The translations under genes were made by a program, and so were the position numbers. A stretch of 64,000 nt of DNA. Origin: Lineus longissimus (taxonomy: Eukaryota > Nemertea > Pilidiophora > Heteronemertea > Lineidae). The notes beneath the pieces were generated by a model, which searched no databases, was not told where the DNA came from, and was given only the letters and a program-made list of their open reading frames with translations. Location: positions 8,682,001 to 8,746,000 of the forward strand of contig NC_088316.1 in NCBI RefSeq assembly GCF_910592395.1, written 5' to 3'. This document shows, piece by piece, positions 30,750-41,469 of this stretch (position 1 is its first letter; every line of letters begins with the position of its first letter).

Positions 30750-31841
30750 CTAGTCTTGGGCATTATTCAGAAAATCCACTATTGCTCGGCGTTTATCCTG
30801 TCCGCGTTGACGAATTCTCCTATCTACATCTTCATCATCATCATCATCGTCATCTTCACTATCGCTATCTTCATCAAACTCGGGGAAGTCGTCATGAGGA
30901 TCATTCAGGTATTTCGCGACGTTATGGAGCATGATGCATGCGACGATAACGCTAGGCACCTTGTGGAGTGCCAGTCTCACACGACCTTGCAAGATTGGAA
31001 ATCTCTTTTTCAACTGGCCAAAGCACCTTTCGATGACGACCCTTTCCCTCGCGTGGATGTTATTGAAGGTTCTCTCGGCCGGAAGCAGTGGATTTTTGTA
31101 GGGTGTGAGAAGCCATGGGGCGATGGCGTAGCCCTCATCACCTAACAGCAAGCCTTTGTGTCGCGAATTAACCATCGTTACAGCAACATGTGAATTCTTC
31201 CATATTCGGCTATCGTACACGGATCCCGGCCAATTAGCATCAACGCTTGTAAATCGTTCTTTCGCATCGCATGTTGCTTGCACGTTTATGGAAGCGGCTC
31301 CTTTCCTGTTGATATACTCATCTCCATGGCCACCTCTTCCACCAGGTTTTAGAATCTGTACGTGCGTACAGTCCAGGGCCCCAACCGTACCAGGAATCTG
31401 CTTCTCCTCCTGCCAAAGCTGCTGAGCATGGTGAACATCCGCAATTGTAACGGGAAATTTAATCCACAAGTCGGCCTTCTCTATAACGTGGCTAAGCACT
31501 TTGGAAAATGTTTTTGAAACCGTCGTTTGGTGGACTCCCTTGTCTTCTCCGACGCCAAGTTGGTGTCCAGGGTCTGCCAAGTACCTAAGGAAAACTTCCA
31601 TTTGTTCTTTTTCACTAAGTCGACCACCCCGTGTCTCCTCCGAATATGGCACAAAATGGTCCGAAATCCATTGAACATTCTCCTCGTCAAAGCGATAGAA
31701 GGAACGATATGTTCCCGGACGGCACGTTTTCCGCTTCATGTACAATTTTTCCTGCCGAACATGCATAAAAGCAGCCATGGTAGACAGCCAACCTTTCACT
31801 ACAAATTCGAAGACACGTCTGGGGCAGTCTCCAAAATTCAA
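30750..31841 (-). CDS. Harbinger transposase (HARBI1-like DDE nuclease), apparently intact
   Basis: This is a single 363-codon frame, close to the usual 350-400 of the family. The N-terminal helical domain includes RSFYRFDEENVQWI and FLRYLADPGHQLGVGED with the HTH-like VHQTTVSKTFSKVL. The catalytic residues are visible: first Asp in GALDCTHVQI, second Asp in GSVYDSRIW, and Glu in RERVVIERCFGQLKKRF. The C-terminus is a long Asp/Glu run followed by a basic stretch, a possible nuclear signal. No stop or frameshift is seen. It is convergent with the Myb-like gene. Such a copy could still be active if the partner protein is supplied. Confidence 0.93.
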   Translation of the reverse strand: MNFGDCPRRVFEFVVKGWLSTMAAFMHVRQEKLYMKRKTCRPGTYRSFYRFDEENVQWISDHFVPYSEETRGGRLSEKEQMEVFLRYLADPGHQLGVGEDKGVHQTTVSKTFSKVLSHVIEKADLWIKFPVTIADVHHAQQLWQEEKQIPGTVGALDCTHVQILKPGGRGGHGDEYINRKGAASINVQATCDAKERFTSVDANWPGSVYDSRIWKNSHVAVTMVNSRHKGLLLGDEGYAIAPWLLTPYKNPLLPAERTFNNIHARERVVIERCFGQLKKRFPILQGRVRLALHKVPSVIVACIMLHNVAKYLNDPHDDFPEFDEDSDSEDDDDDDDEDVDRRIRQRGQDKRRAIVDFLNNAQD

Positions 31842-32062
31842 AGCATATACTACGGAGTGAATAGATTATGCTTCCCTTTATTCATGACAAATCAAGCATT
31901 CACTTCACTCCGGAGCAAATACTAAATGCTAAAAAGCATTTGCTTCCTGAGTAGTAAAATCTTCCTTTTTTAAGCATTTGCTACACTTTTATTCATACAG
32001 ATACAAGTAAATGCTTCAAAATTGGAGTAAAAGCAAATGCTCCGTTTTTATTCATATGAGCC

Positions 32063-32344
32063 ATTGACTTGAAAAGTTATGACTCCATTGTTCACTAATA
32101 AAACTACCTTTTTTATACTGAACTCTGAATAATGAGCACTGCTCGCACACAATTGTGGAAGAAGAACAACCCTATAACCACAAAAGGCAAATTTATACCT
32201 CACTAATGACTTCAAAAAGTCTACATGAAAACAAACAAAAACCTGATGGTTTTCTCACCAATATGAATACCTTGAAGATTATACACATGCATGGTTTCTC
32301 TACCATACGAATACTTGTATGCACCGTTGTAAATATTGCATCAC
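32063..32344. other. Gypsy sequence between Harbinger-1 and the integrase stop; no gene seen
   Basis: This is the proximal 3' untranslated part of the Gypsy element. It starts with the ATT target duplication and has no frame with motif support. Confidence 0.6.
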
Positions 32345-34954
32345 TTACAAAGAATACAGGGGCTTGATCAAGTTTTGAGGCGATCCAAGACATCTGACTC
32401 GATTGTCTGGATCCAGGATGGCTTCAACTACTTGTGGGCAGTTGATATCACACTGCGGATCCCACCAAAATCTGTATGGCTTGTCACGCAATGGGACAGA
32501 CAATAAGAGCTGTATGTTGGCTCCTTTGAACCTAGCTCTTTCAACAGTATACACAGCCTCAGAAGATGGGGCATTTTCTAAGACCTTTAACAATGTTTGT
32601 TGTTGCTGATCAGAGAGTTTGCACGGCGCAGCAAAACCATTGTTGTGTTCCAAACATTCCGCATAAGACTCCAAATCCAAAGGATTTGCCTTAGCATAGA
32701 ATATCATTTCACAATCCTGAGCAGAGGGGAGCTGTTGACCAAGCTCATCTATGAAGTTGTACTCAGTAGTACAGTTTGTCGACTTGACCTCAGTGTTCTC
32801 ATTGGACCTCAAAGCCTGTCGCAATTTCTGCAAATGGCTGATGTTCTCATGATCCGTAGCTTTCAAGAATGCTGGTTTTAACCGGTTGAAGTTAAAAACA
32901 TCCTTCAAAATTCTACCTTCCAAATCTGACAAGATGTAGTGGGTGCGATTAAGAACCTGATGAATAACAAAAGGACCTACCCAAGACGCAGTGAATTTCT
33001 TTGCGTTTGCAGTCAAGGAGGAGCTGGATGGTTTATGCAGATAAACCAGTTGACCTTGTTCATAAACCTGACACTTATGAAGCTTTTGAGCAACCTTCTG
33101 ATGCTCTTGCAGCTGTAACATTAGCTTAGAGACATTCTGAAATTTGTCTTTCAGATGTTCAATATACTCAGATTGCGAGTGTGACAATCCCAAGACTGGT
33201 TTGAAATTTAGTCCGGTAATGTCTGTGGGTTCACGCAAGAAGACAAGGTAGAATGAGCAATGACCACCGAGGTAACTGGAGCAGAATGAGTTGAACGAAT
33301 ACTGAGCAACGCTGTAATAGCGAACCCAGTCTTGTCCATATTGGCTGAGATTTACCTTGATCAAATTGGCAAATGACTGAATTTGACGCTCAACATGAAG
33401 AGAACCATGATTCCCGACTAAAATGATTTTCTGAGAGATGTTAAGAGTTTCACACAACAGAGTAATGATCTTGCCGGTCAATGATGTCGCTGCATCACAG
33501 ATAATGACTTCGGGAATACCAAAATCACACAGAACACGCTGAATGAGAACTTCAGCTATTGTCGCTGCCTCTAAATTCTTTAGGGGCACACAGACAATAA
33601 AACGAGTTGCTGCACAACTTACTACCATCAAGTGACGGTAACCTGATCTGGACGGAACCATTGTTTTGAAATCAAGTGAGATTGTCTCAAATGGACAGTA
33701 TCTCGCAGGAATCCGCTCATGGTATGGTCTGTCCTTGTCGACTTTCCCTTTGAATTGCTGACAATTGCTACATGATTGAATATATGATACAGTCCTCTGG
33801 TACATTGACGGAAAGTAATATGACTTGCGCAGTGTCAGAAATGTGCGTACACAACCTTGGTGATTGGCGGTAACGGAGTCATGATATCGGCTAATGAGTG
33901 GATCAATAAACTTTTCAGGAACAGCGAGTTGAAAACAGTAATTACCATCACTATTTGCTGGGAAGAATAACCGAAACAAGATATTGTTGCACAACAAATA
34001 CTGTTCAGACCTAAGCATAATGGACCTAGCAGATTTCTTGTCGGCTGGGAGAATGTTGTGAGCAAGATAGTCGAAGATAGGCTTGAAGAATGGTGACGTC
34101 TGTTGGGCAATGCGAAACTGTTGACCGTCAAATGGCAAATTGTACTCCCGAATGACCTTACGCTTGATGACTTTTAGCACTTTGTTCAGTTCAGCTTGAT
34201 TAGGTATGTGGTTTGCTGTCATGCGATCAATCTGTGGTACTAATGGCTCAGGTGTTAGCAAAAATTCCGGTGGACACTGTTTGATGTGTTCTTCCTGAAC
34301 CTGATCATTCTTGTTTATCACTCTGTCAACCAATCTTGGCTCTGGTACTGTAATATCAGCTGGCTGGGCCTGTTGTTGGACTCCTGGTGGTGGCATCATT
34401 AGTCTCGGGGTCCTGGCAGGACTGGCTTGGCGTCTGGGTGGCCGGAGTGCAGGAACAGGTCTTGGTTGAGGGACGGGCCTGGGAGGCGGTGGCACAGGAT
34501 GATCTACCCTTTGTTGCTGGACTTGGGGTGGATTCACAGCTGGACGTCCGTCTTTGAACAATGGTGCAACGGGTATTGCATTTTGTCGTGCAAAGGACCT
34601 GGTTACGGGTCTTGTAGGAGCACTTACAGTAGGATAAGCACAATCTAGGCAACCAAAATGACAACTGTCTGAACTACAGAATTCAAGATGCTGATACCTG
34701 GACACATGCCATTCTTGGGCTGGGAATGCAATGGGCATGATGCGATCAAATTGATCATCATCATCCAGTGGTGCTCTTGACAAGAAATCACTGACAACTA
34801 GATCTGTACCTTTCTTATAAGCCAACTCAAATGAATAATGAGACAATCTCTCAAGAAGCTTTTGTAAGCGCATTGTACATGGCTCACTCTTACTCTTCAC
34901 AATCTGAACGAGACTACTGTGATCAACATATGCTAAGAAGGAATGTGACTGCAA
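32345..34954 (-). CDS. Gypsy RNase H end, linker and integrase
   Basis: An 869-codon open frame on the minus strand. It begins in RNase H (LAYVDHSSLVQIV, ELAYKKGTDLVVSDFLSRAP). A Pro-rich linker of about 100 residues follows, then the zinc-binding module (H...H, CSNCQQFKGK), then the integrase core. The first Asp lies in ISLDFKTMVP and the second in ICDAATSLTGK. The usual QxNGxxER box reads NHGSLHVERQI, keeping the Glu. A GPF-like module (WVGPFVIHQVL) follows, and about 180 residues of unassigned extension. Long intact frame despite damage in RT. Confidence 0.9.
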   Translation of the reverse strand: MQSHSFLAYVDHSSLVQIVKSKSEPCTMRLQKLLERLSHYSFELAYKKGTDLVVSDFLSRAPLDDDDQFDRIMPIAFPAQEWHVSRYQHLEFCSSDSCHFGCLDCAYPTVSAPTRPVTRSFARQNAIPVAPLFKDGRPAVNPPQVQQQRVDHPVPPPPRPVPQPRPVPALRPPRRQASPARTPRLMMPPPGVQQQAQPADITVPEPRLVDRVINKNDQVQEEHIKQCPPEFLLTPEPLVPQIDRMTANHIPNQAELNKVLKVIKRKVIREYNLPFDGQQFRIAQQTSPFFKPIFDYLAHNILPADKKSARSIMLRSEQYLLCNNILFRLFFPANSDGNYCFQLAVPEKFIDPLISRYHDSVTANHQGCVRTFLTLRKSYYFPSMYQRTVSYIQSCSNCQQFKGKVDKDRPYHERIPARYCPFETISLDFKTMVPSRSGYRHLMVVSCAATRFIVCVPLKNLEAATIAEVLIQRVLCDFGIPEVIICDAATSLTGKIITLLCETLNISQKIILVGNHGSLHVERQIQSFANLIKVNLSQYGQDWVRYYSVAQYSFNSFCSSYLGGHCSFYLVFLREPTDITGLNFKPVLGLSHSQSEYIEHLKDKFQNVSKLMLQLQEHQKVAQKLHKCQVYEQGQLVYLHKPSSSSLTANAKKFTASWVGPFVIHQVLNRTHYILSDLEGRILKDVFNFNRLKPAFLKATDHENISHLQKLRQALRSNENTEVKSTNCTTEYNFIDELGQQLPSAQDCEMIFYAKANPLDLESYAECLEHNNGFAAPCKLSDQQQQTLLKVLENAPSSEAVYTVERARFKGANIQLLLSVPLRDKPYRFWWDPQCDINCPQVVEAILDPDNRVRCLGSPQNLIKPLYSL

Positions 34955-34993
34955 AAGATAACGAAAAGCTGTAATATTGATGTACAGTCCAAA

Positions 34994-35254
34994 TCACTCA
35001 AGTTCACTGACTGAATATGCTGCTGCGGCTGGAGGAAGACGCTTGGAATAGTACGCAATGATACGTTCTTTGCCTTGAACCCTTTGTGCCAAATATGAGC
35101 CTGTGGCTATGCGCGAAGTGTCTGAATACAGAACAAACTGACCTTCTGGTGCTGGGGCACACAGAACTGGGGGTGAGGTAAGAAGTTCCTTGACCTTCTG
35201 GAAGGCTTCTTCGTGCTCAGCTTGCCAGCTGAAAGTGGCATTGCGTTTGGTTAA
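34994..35254 (-). pseudogene. Gypsy RT/RNase H junction fragment next to Harbinger-2
   Basis: TFSWQAEHEEAFQKVKELL, then LYSDTSRIATGSYLAQ and YYSKRLPPAAAAYSVSELE is the thumb-to-RNase H transition of Gypsy pol. It runs directly to the TAA target site of Harbinger-2 at 35252-35254. Its upstream partner lies beyond 40712. A stop after SELE separates it from the next frame. Confidence 0.88.
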
Positions 35255-35534
35255 AGCCCTGTGTACACTGTCAACATTTTCGGTAACATGTTGAGCAAGG
35301 TGTTGACCAGGTAGCTTGTTGACAGAATTGTTGACAGTGTACACAGAGTAAAAAGAGTTCGGTAACATGTTACCCAAATGTTACTGAGATGTTGACGAAA
35401 GAATGCAGATGCATTATATGTTGACGAGATGTTGACGAGCTTTAACCAATCAGGAATAGATTCTAAAGCACATGACCTACCTGTGGTCATGTGATTTGGA
35501 CAAAATGACAGCCACCATGGAATGGAACAAAGGG

Positions 35535-38500
35535 GAGACAAGACCACTAATGAATATTCATAGGTTGGAGGGTCGAGGCCTATCAATTAGACGAGTGCAT
35601 GTTTTTTACTCTCAAGTAGATATTTGGAGAGGTATTGAAAAAATATTTGCTGTGGCAAGTCTACAGATATAAAGAAATTATTTGATGAAAAAATTAATTT
35701 CGAATTTTGCTAATTGGGTAATAGGGGGCGTGTTTTGAGTTTTTTCTGCCAGTTGGCTGAAAACAGTGGAAATATCAAAGTCTGTCTAATTTGTCGATTA
35801 TAAAAAAATTCCGTGGTCAATCACCAATTTCCATCGCACCAGTTACTCGCAAGACTAACCCGTATATCATATCCGAATTTCAGTTTCACTACTTGACGCG
35901 TTCTTTGATGCGTCGCGGTCAAACATTGACAATTTAACTGCTAAAAGGCTTAAGTGTCATTGCATGGATAGACCATGCAAAAAGTGATAACCTGGTGGTT
36001 CACCGATTTCAGTGAAATTTGGTGGACAGGTACACTTGACCAACTTATGAAAGAATGTAGGATATGAGAAAAAACTATTTGTTATTTATCGAGTAAACTA
36101 ACAATTTGTAAATTTCGGGGTCGACGAGGTTATCTTCAAAGGATTTTCAATCGGTTATTACAATTGGTCCTCAACAAAAAACGACAAATGCTGCAATATT
36201 GCCCCTTTGAAACAAGCTTTCCCATCATATGGCCTGCTCAATTCCAGAAAACCAATAATATATATCCTGAAATTCTGGAGATAGGGGCCAAAGTATAGCC
36301 CTTCCACCCTCAACAGGGCCTTTGTGTCGGCAACTTCAAAGGCGAAAATCTCAACTGCCACAGGGATTTGGGTAATAAAACTTTGTGGATGTATGGCCAC
36401 TTACACCATCTTTCATAATCAGCAATCAAAACTTTGTGCGCTAGTGTAGTCTTTGAATAACAGTCGTCGATAACCATCATGATTTACATGATTTTTCACG
36501 TCTGGACTGTTTTTCCCTATTACACCGGTTACACCTAAAACATGGAATGCAGTCTTCAATAATGTTGAATACTTAGCAGGAGGGCTCTGAACACCTATTG
36601 AAACATCTTTTCTGAGCCATGCATCCCAGAGAGGCCAATTTGCATGGTTGTAGGGGGAGTTGCTTGTACTTGGCTCCTTGCACAAGTCCATTCCAGGCTG
36701 TTCATGACAGTAAAATACAAATAGCAAGGCAATGTTCATCTGAGAACCTCTTCTATTGGGTTGTTGGGACGGCTTAGAGAATGAGTTACAGTAGGCCCCT
36801 ACCATCAACAGGCCTTTGCACATGTACTCTCAACCATCATGTGAATATAACCGCATATTCCTCTCATTATGCCGCCATGTTCTCCAGGAGGATACTGCTA
36901 GAATTAAGGAAGAAATGAACAACAAGGTCAATAGTAGAGAGAAGCAGTCATGTGTTTCTCAGATTTTTATTATATGTAGAACTAAGAGTAATATTCAGAC
37001 TATTATGATCATTACACAGTGAACCCCGATGATTGGTTATCCTGGTAATAGACCACTCAACTTTAGTCCTGTAATATGCCATTGAGTTTTGATTCAAAGC
37101 ACATACTGAACAACAAAACAGACATACTGGTCCTTAGTAATACAAAACCTCATAGGCCTCTATTTTAAAACAGGGAGACATACTAGTCACACTAAGTACT
37201 GTAATACATGTACATTATGTATCATTACATTACAAATCAACCTGTTCAATCACTTGAGCTCGCAGTCTTGATCTTGTCATCATGCTGTCAGCAAGTTGAT
37301 GCTGGGCATCGGAATGGCTGTCAACTCTATCTCTGCTCAAATGACCACATTTCTGTTGGCAAGCAAGCCGGGAGAAATAGCTTGAGACCTGCTGTGTTGT
37401 TAACCACTCATCTTGTGGAAAGCGGCCTTTTATCTTCTTGGCTGAAAGTAAACAGCAGAGAGAATATCATACACTGGTATGCTATAATGTCGTCTTATGA
37501 AAAACAATGACTGGGTAGGCTAGGACTAGGAGTAGCCTTACGGTAGGCCTACCTGCTGTTGTTGATGCCACACTTTTTCCGCCTCCACCGCCTCCTTGTG
37601 GCCTGAATCGCAGTCTTTACATATTGCTGCAATGTAAAAGATCAAGATGTCAAGAACTACCCTAGGCTAGACTGATGCGATACATAGAACTGGAAAGGCC
37701 TCCGAGACCTAGGCCTACATGTATGTAGTATCAGTCACGCTAAGTTTGATTGTTGAAATGAAACAATCAGAGATCGGAGCCAACCTACCTGATCCAATTG
37801 GCAGCAAAACATTCCAAATCTGGTTTATCTCCTTTGAGACTAGCGCTGGAATGGCACGGTCTTTACATGGCACGCGTTTCGAAGATACCGAATGGAGGGG
37901 GTGCTGGCATTTACGGGATGGCTTCCAGTCAAGGCCCAGTTTATATCAGTGGGAGGGCAGATTGTGGGTAGGACATCACCAAACAAACCTGCACGCAGGG
38001 CGATCAGCTCCCATTCGGCCTTTGGACCTTGCACATGTGTGAGAAGGGGATCAACTTTCAGAGAAGTTGTCTGTGTATATCCTTCTTACACTTCTTCAGA
38101 ACAACACAACCAGCCTCGCCTGGATACTTCCGTATCAAGCCACATCTCAATGCAGGGAAGATGCCTGAAAACCCGCAGTTAATGGGCTTTGGGCCCTGTT
38201 TTTCAGTCATTTCTAACAGAACTGTCAAAACTCTTCATTCATGCATGCACTTTTTTTCTTTCTTTTGCATTTACAAGTAAACTTGTAAAGACCAGTTCCG
38301 GAGCTGCCGTACAGGTCTGGTTGAACTATAAAAAATGAGTATAGGGCCTACCCTAAGTAGAAGGGTTGTTGAGGGTGGGTAGGGGGTGCCTGGGGGCAAA
38401 CATATGTCTTTTGATGACTTTAACTGAGGGAATGACGGCACTTGCTCGTATCACAGGGGTTTATGCCCATTTCCTGTGTAACTGAAAAACCACTAAAAAC

Positions 38501-39071
38501 CAGGGGTGTTCATGACCCTCAGTAAAAGAAAGGAAAGTACCGCACAAAGTTTTGATTGTTCTAATTGAAAGATTAACACTTCATGTCACTTATGATAAAA
38601 GATTATTTTCCCAAACCCTGTGGCAGTTGAGAAAACCCAAAATATGTTCAACTAATTTTTTGGGCCCTAAGGGACAGGGCAACTTTAAGGGCCATGATAC
38701 CTTTAATCCCAAAATGATATGAAGCCCATTTTTTTTCAGAATCAGGCTAATGACCTATACTTCAAAACCCCTGAAAAAAATATGTTGTAAATTAGCTGGG
38801 GCAGGTGCAAAAAATTGAGAAATGTGGTAGATTTTTGGTTAAAAAATCTCACTTTTTTAAAGGGGAAATGAACAAAACAGAATTTGACCCCTAAAACCGG
38901 ACCAGTGTGTTTTTTTGCCGAAAGGCTTTACCTGCCCACACCCTACCCTAAGACCAAACTTTGGGGCAAATATAAGCCAGATCCGTGATCCAGTGGGTTA
39001 TCACCTCCTTTTGGTTTTTGCATGGTCCACTCATGCAATGACACTTAAAAAATCAATTGTGGTCTTGTCTC
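35535..39071. mobile_element. 440-bp TIR repeat, copy A, interrupted by a TTAA element
   Basis: It starts GAGACAAGACCACTAATG and ends AATTGTGGTCTTGTCTC, a 13-bp inverted pair. Its left 415 bp are nearly identical to copy B at 39621. In copy A the sequence stops at GGCTTAA (35953) and resumes at TTAAAAAATCAATTG (39045), exactly where copy B is continuous. No clear target duplication flanks either copy. Confidence 0.85.
35954..39044. mobile_element. TTAA-targeting element inside copy A, class not identified
   Basis: GTGTCATTGCATGGATAGAC at 35954 and the inverse of GTGTCATTGCATGAGTGGAC at 39044 form TIRs that agree over about 60 bases with one 10-base gap. TTAA flanks both ends, and the empty site is preserved in copy B. 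TTAA duplication occurs in piggyBac and Kolobok elements; the GTG start does not fit the usual piggyBac CCC/CCY end. Interior frames, for example minus strand 36419-36823, have no recognisable transposase motif. Confidence 0.85.
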
Positions 39072-39620
39072 TATTGACACTACATTTTGGGTCAATATAG
39101 TGAAAAATTTGAATGTGCTCAAATCACTCTAATTCATTTAGAATATTGTATTGCTGATGATTTAAGGTCAAAACAAGCTAAAATAATGAGAAAAAAACTT
39201 AATTTGACCCAAATAAGAGTCAACCTAACCCCGGTCTAAGTTCGGTTTCATTTTTACAAGTCTTGTTGTGTTGCCATTCATTTTGTAATTTCTTTGAAAC
39301 TACTTAGGCCTTGATTCTGAAAGTTGTGCCCTAAGCAGCAAAGATATTCCTAAATCACATCCTAAATTTTCAGCTCCATAGCTTGCATATTCTGGCCAGG
39401 GCAGGTCTTTGAATTTGGTGCTGTTGGCTGCAAAAGCATGACTTTTTGTCGATTTTGTCCTCTTTCGTCGCTTTGGCACAGTTGTACCACTCTTTGAAAT
39501 GTCTCTCATTTCTCCAGAAATGTCCAGATATGACTTTCCTTTGTTGGAGAGTTGTGGGATGTCATCTACATTAGTTTGAAAAAAATCTCAAAATGTTAAC
39601 CCCTGAAATGTACCTTCATT

Positions 39621-40063
39621 GAGACAAGACCACTAATGAATATTCATAGGTTGGAGGGTCGAGGCCTATCAATTAGACGAGTGCATGTTTTTTACTCTCA
39701 AGTACATATTTGGAGAGGTATTGAAAAAATATTTGCTGCGGCAAGTCTACAGGTATAAAGAAATTATTTGATGAAAAAATTAATTTCGAATTTTGCTAAT
39801 TGGGTAATAGGGGGCGTGTTTTGAGTTTTTTCTGCCAGTTGGCTGAAAACAGTGGAAATATCAAAGTCTGTCTAATTTGTCGATTATAAAAAAATTTCCG
39901 TGGTCAATCACCAATTTCCATCGCACCAGTTACTCGCAAGACTAACCCGTATATCATATCCGAATTTCAGTTTCACTACTTGACGCGTTCTTTGATGCGT
40001 CGCGGTCAAACATTGACAATTTAACTGCTAAAAGGCTTAAAAAATCAATTGTGGTCTTGTCTC
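39621..40063. mobile_element. 440-bp TIR repeat, copy B (uninterrupted)
   Basis: 443 bp, starting GAGACAAGACCACTAATG and ending GTGGTCTTGTCTC. It is almost identical to the two halves of copy A, so it serves as the empty-site control for the TTAA insertion. It ends just before the Harbinger-2 transposase frame. Confidence 0.9.
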
Positions 40064-40396
40064 AGGGAAGGAGGACATGCTCATTGAAATATGGGAAAGT
40101 TGCACCTTTTTGTGGGATGTAACATCGAAGCAGTACAAAGATAAGAATAGAAAGAAGTCTGCCCTGGAAGATATTGCGACTAAAGCCAGCCTTTCTCCAG
40201 CCGGAATGGAGTCCCTAAGATGGGTGTCTTCCTTTCTTATTAGGGGCTCCACTTTCTGCAGCAGCTCCTCAAATGCCTTTACATCCATGCGGAGAAAGTT
40301 CTTATATGAGGGCTTGTCCCCCAGTCTCAACTCCTTCAGGAGACAGTGATAGGCCCCATGCTGCTCCCTCAAGATGATCCAAGGCCTTGTCCACAC
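40064..40396 (-). pseudogene. Harbinger-2 transposase N-terminal exon
   Basis: The minus-strand frame shows REQHGAYHCLLKELRLGD, then NFLRMDVKAFEELLQKVEPL, DTHLRDSIPAGERLAL, the typical N-terminus of PIF/HARBI1-like nucleases. It breaks after ERLAL, where relatives continue with TLRFLATG. A stop lies directly upstream of VWTRPWI. The catalytic part is not found in the element, apparently displaced by the insertions. Confidence 0.85.
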
Positions 40397-40712
40397 TCAT
40401 TTTACTTCATCATTGCGTCTTCTCTTCCGCCTGTCAACCACCAGCATCAAAATTGCAGCGGAAGCCCTGACAAGGCATCTTCTCCTCTTGGAATTTTCCA
40501 TTCTTATGATTTTCCCTCCAAAAACTGCCCTCCAAATCAATATTCCCGCTTATTTTTCGGCAACATCTCGGTATCATGTTGGCCAAATGTTACCCATTTG
40601 TTACCAAGTGTACACAGGGCCAAAATTTATGTTGCCCAGGTGAGTTACCGTACCTGGTCAACATGTTGCTCAACATGTTACCGAAAATGTTGACAGTGTA
40701 CACAGGGCTTAA

Positions 40713-41431
40713 ATCATGAAGGGGTTTAACCAATTCTTGGAGGCGTGGCAAATAGAGACTGAGAAATCCAACAGCTCCGATAAACCGTTTGACCTGTTTT
40801 GGGGTCCGAGGCTGTGGCATGTTACGAATCGCTGAACATTTATCGTTCATAGCCTGCACCTGAACTACACCTTCAGCATTGATGCTGATTATGTGGCCAA
40901 CAAATGTGACTCGTTGTCGAAACAGTTTACACTTTTGTGTAGATAATTTGAGTCTATGCTTTTTCAATGCCAAGAATATGCTTTCTAAATGCCTTGCATG
41001 TTCTGCATTACTTTCACTGAACACCAATAAATCATCATGAATGAGAATGACAAATGTGTCCGAATCAGGAATTTCAGCAAGGATTAAGTGCATTTTTCAG
41101 CAAAGATACCACTTGATACAGTGAGACCCATTGATAATCTACGATACATGTGATTGGGAGAGTCAGGATAAGGACAAATGCCAGTGTAAGATTGAGATTT
41201 TTCCGAGAGGGGCAGACTGTGAAAAGCGCTTTTGAGATCAATTACTGACAAAACTTTACAGTTTGAACGACCTAAACGAGCTAGAACACTTTGTAGGCTG
41301 ACAAAATTTTGATTGACAGTTTTGCAACGACTATTCAAATACCTGAAATCACTGACTATCCTCTTGTCAGTTGTACCCTTTTTGCCAATCAGCATGACCG
41401 GGCTGCTGTGGGCAGAACAGCCTTTCTTCAA
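40713..41431 (-). pseudogene. Gypsy reverse transcriptase (broken)
   Basis: From 41431 down: AHSSPVMLIGKKG, then KRIVSDFRYLNSR, VLSVIDLKSAFHSLPLS, and YRRLSMGLTVSSGIFAEK. After a frameshift near 41090 come FVILIHDDLLVFSES (catalytic DD, with H in the place of the usual hydrophobic residue before it), HRLKLSTQKCKLF and GFLSLYLPRLQELVKPLHDL. Reading ends at Harbinger-2. Another frameshift near 41450 separates it from the protease. Confidence 0.92.
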
Positions 41432-41469
41432 GATACCAAGATTTACCAGCTTATGAACTCTTTGTCATT

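Larger units (their letters stand above)
29122..32062. mobile_element. PIF/Harbinger DNA transposon (Harbinger-1), nearly complete
   Basis: The ends GGCTCATATGAATAAAAA at 29122 and its inverse finishing at 32062 are matched TIRs, and the flanks are ATT on both sides (29119-29121 and 32063-32065), a 3-bp duplication. Subterminal regions on both sides are rich in AGCATTTGCT. The element is 2941 bp and carries the two genes typical of Harbinger: a DDE nuclease on the minus strand and a Myb/SANT-like protein on the plus strand, convergently arranged. It lies in the 3' untranslated region of the Gypsy element. Confidence 0.95.
35255..40709. mobile_element. PIF/Harbinger DNA transposon (Harbinger-2), interrupted and inactive
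   Basis: The ends AGCCCTGTGTACACTGTC, at 35255 and inverted at 40709, agree over about 45 bases including AACATTTTCGGTAACATG. The flanks are TAA on both sides, the TWA duplication typical of Harbinger. The 5455-bp element contains a transposase start on the minus strand near its right end, two copies of a 440-bp repeat and a 3.1-kb TTAA-targeting insertion. It splits the Gypsy RT. Confidence 0.93.

Noticed and set aside
36158-36823. Minus-strand frames as transposase of the TTAA element
   Set aside because: No DDE-like or zinc-binding motif is visible and the frames are short and separated by stops, so no function is assigned.
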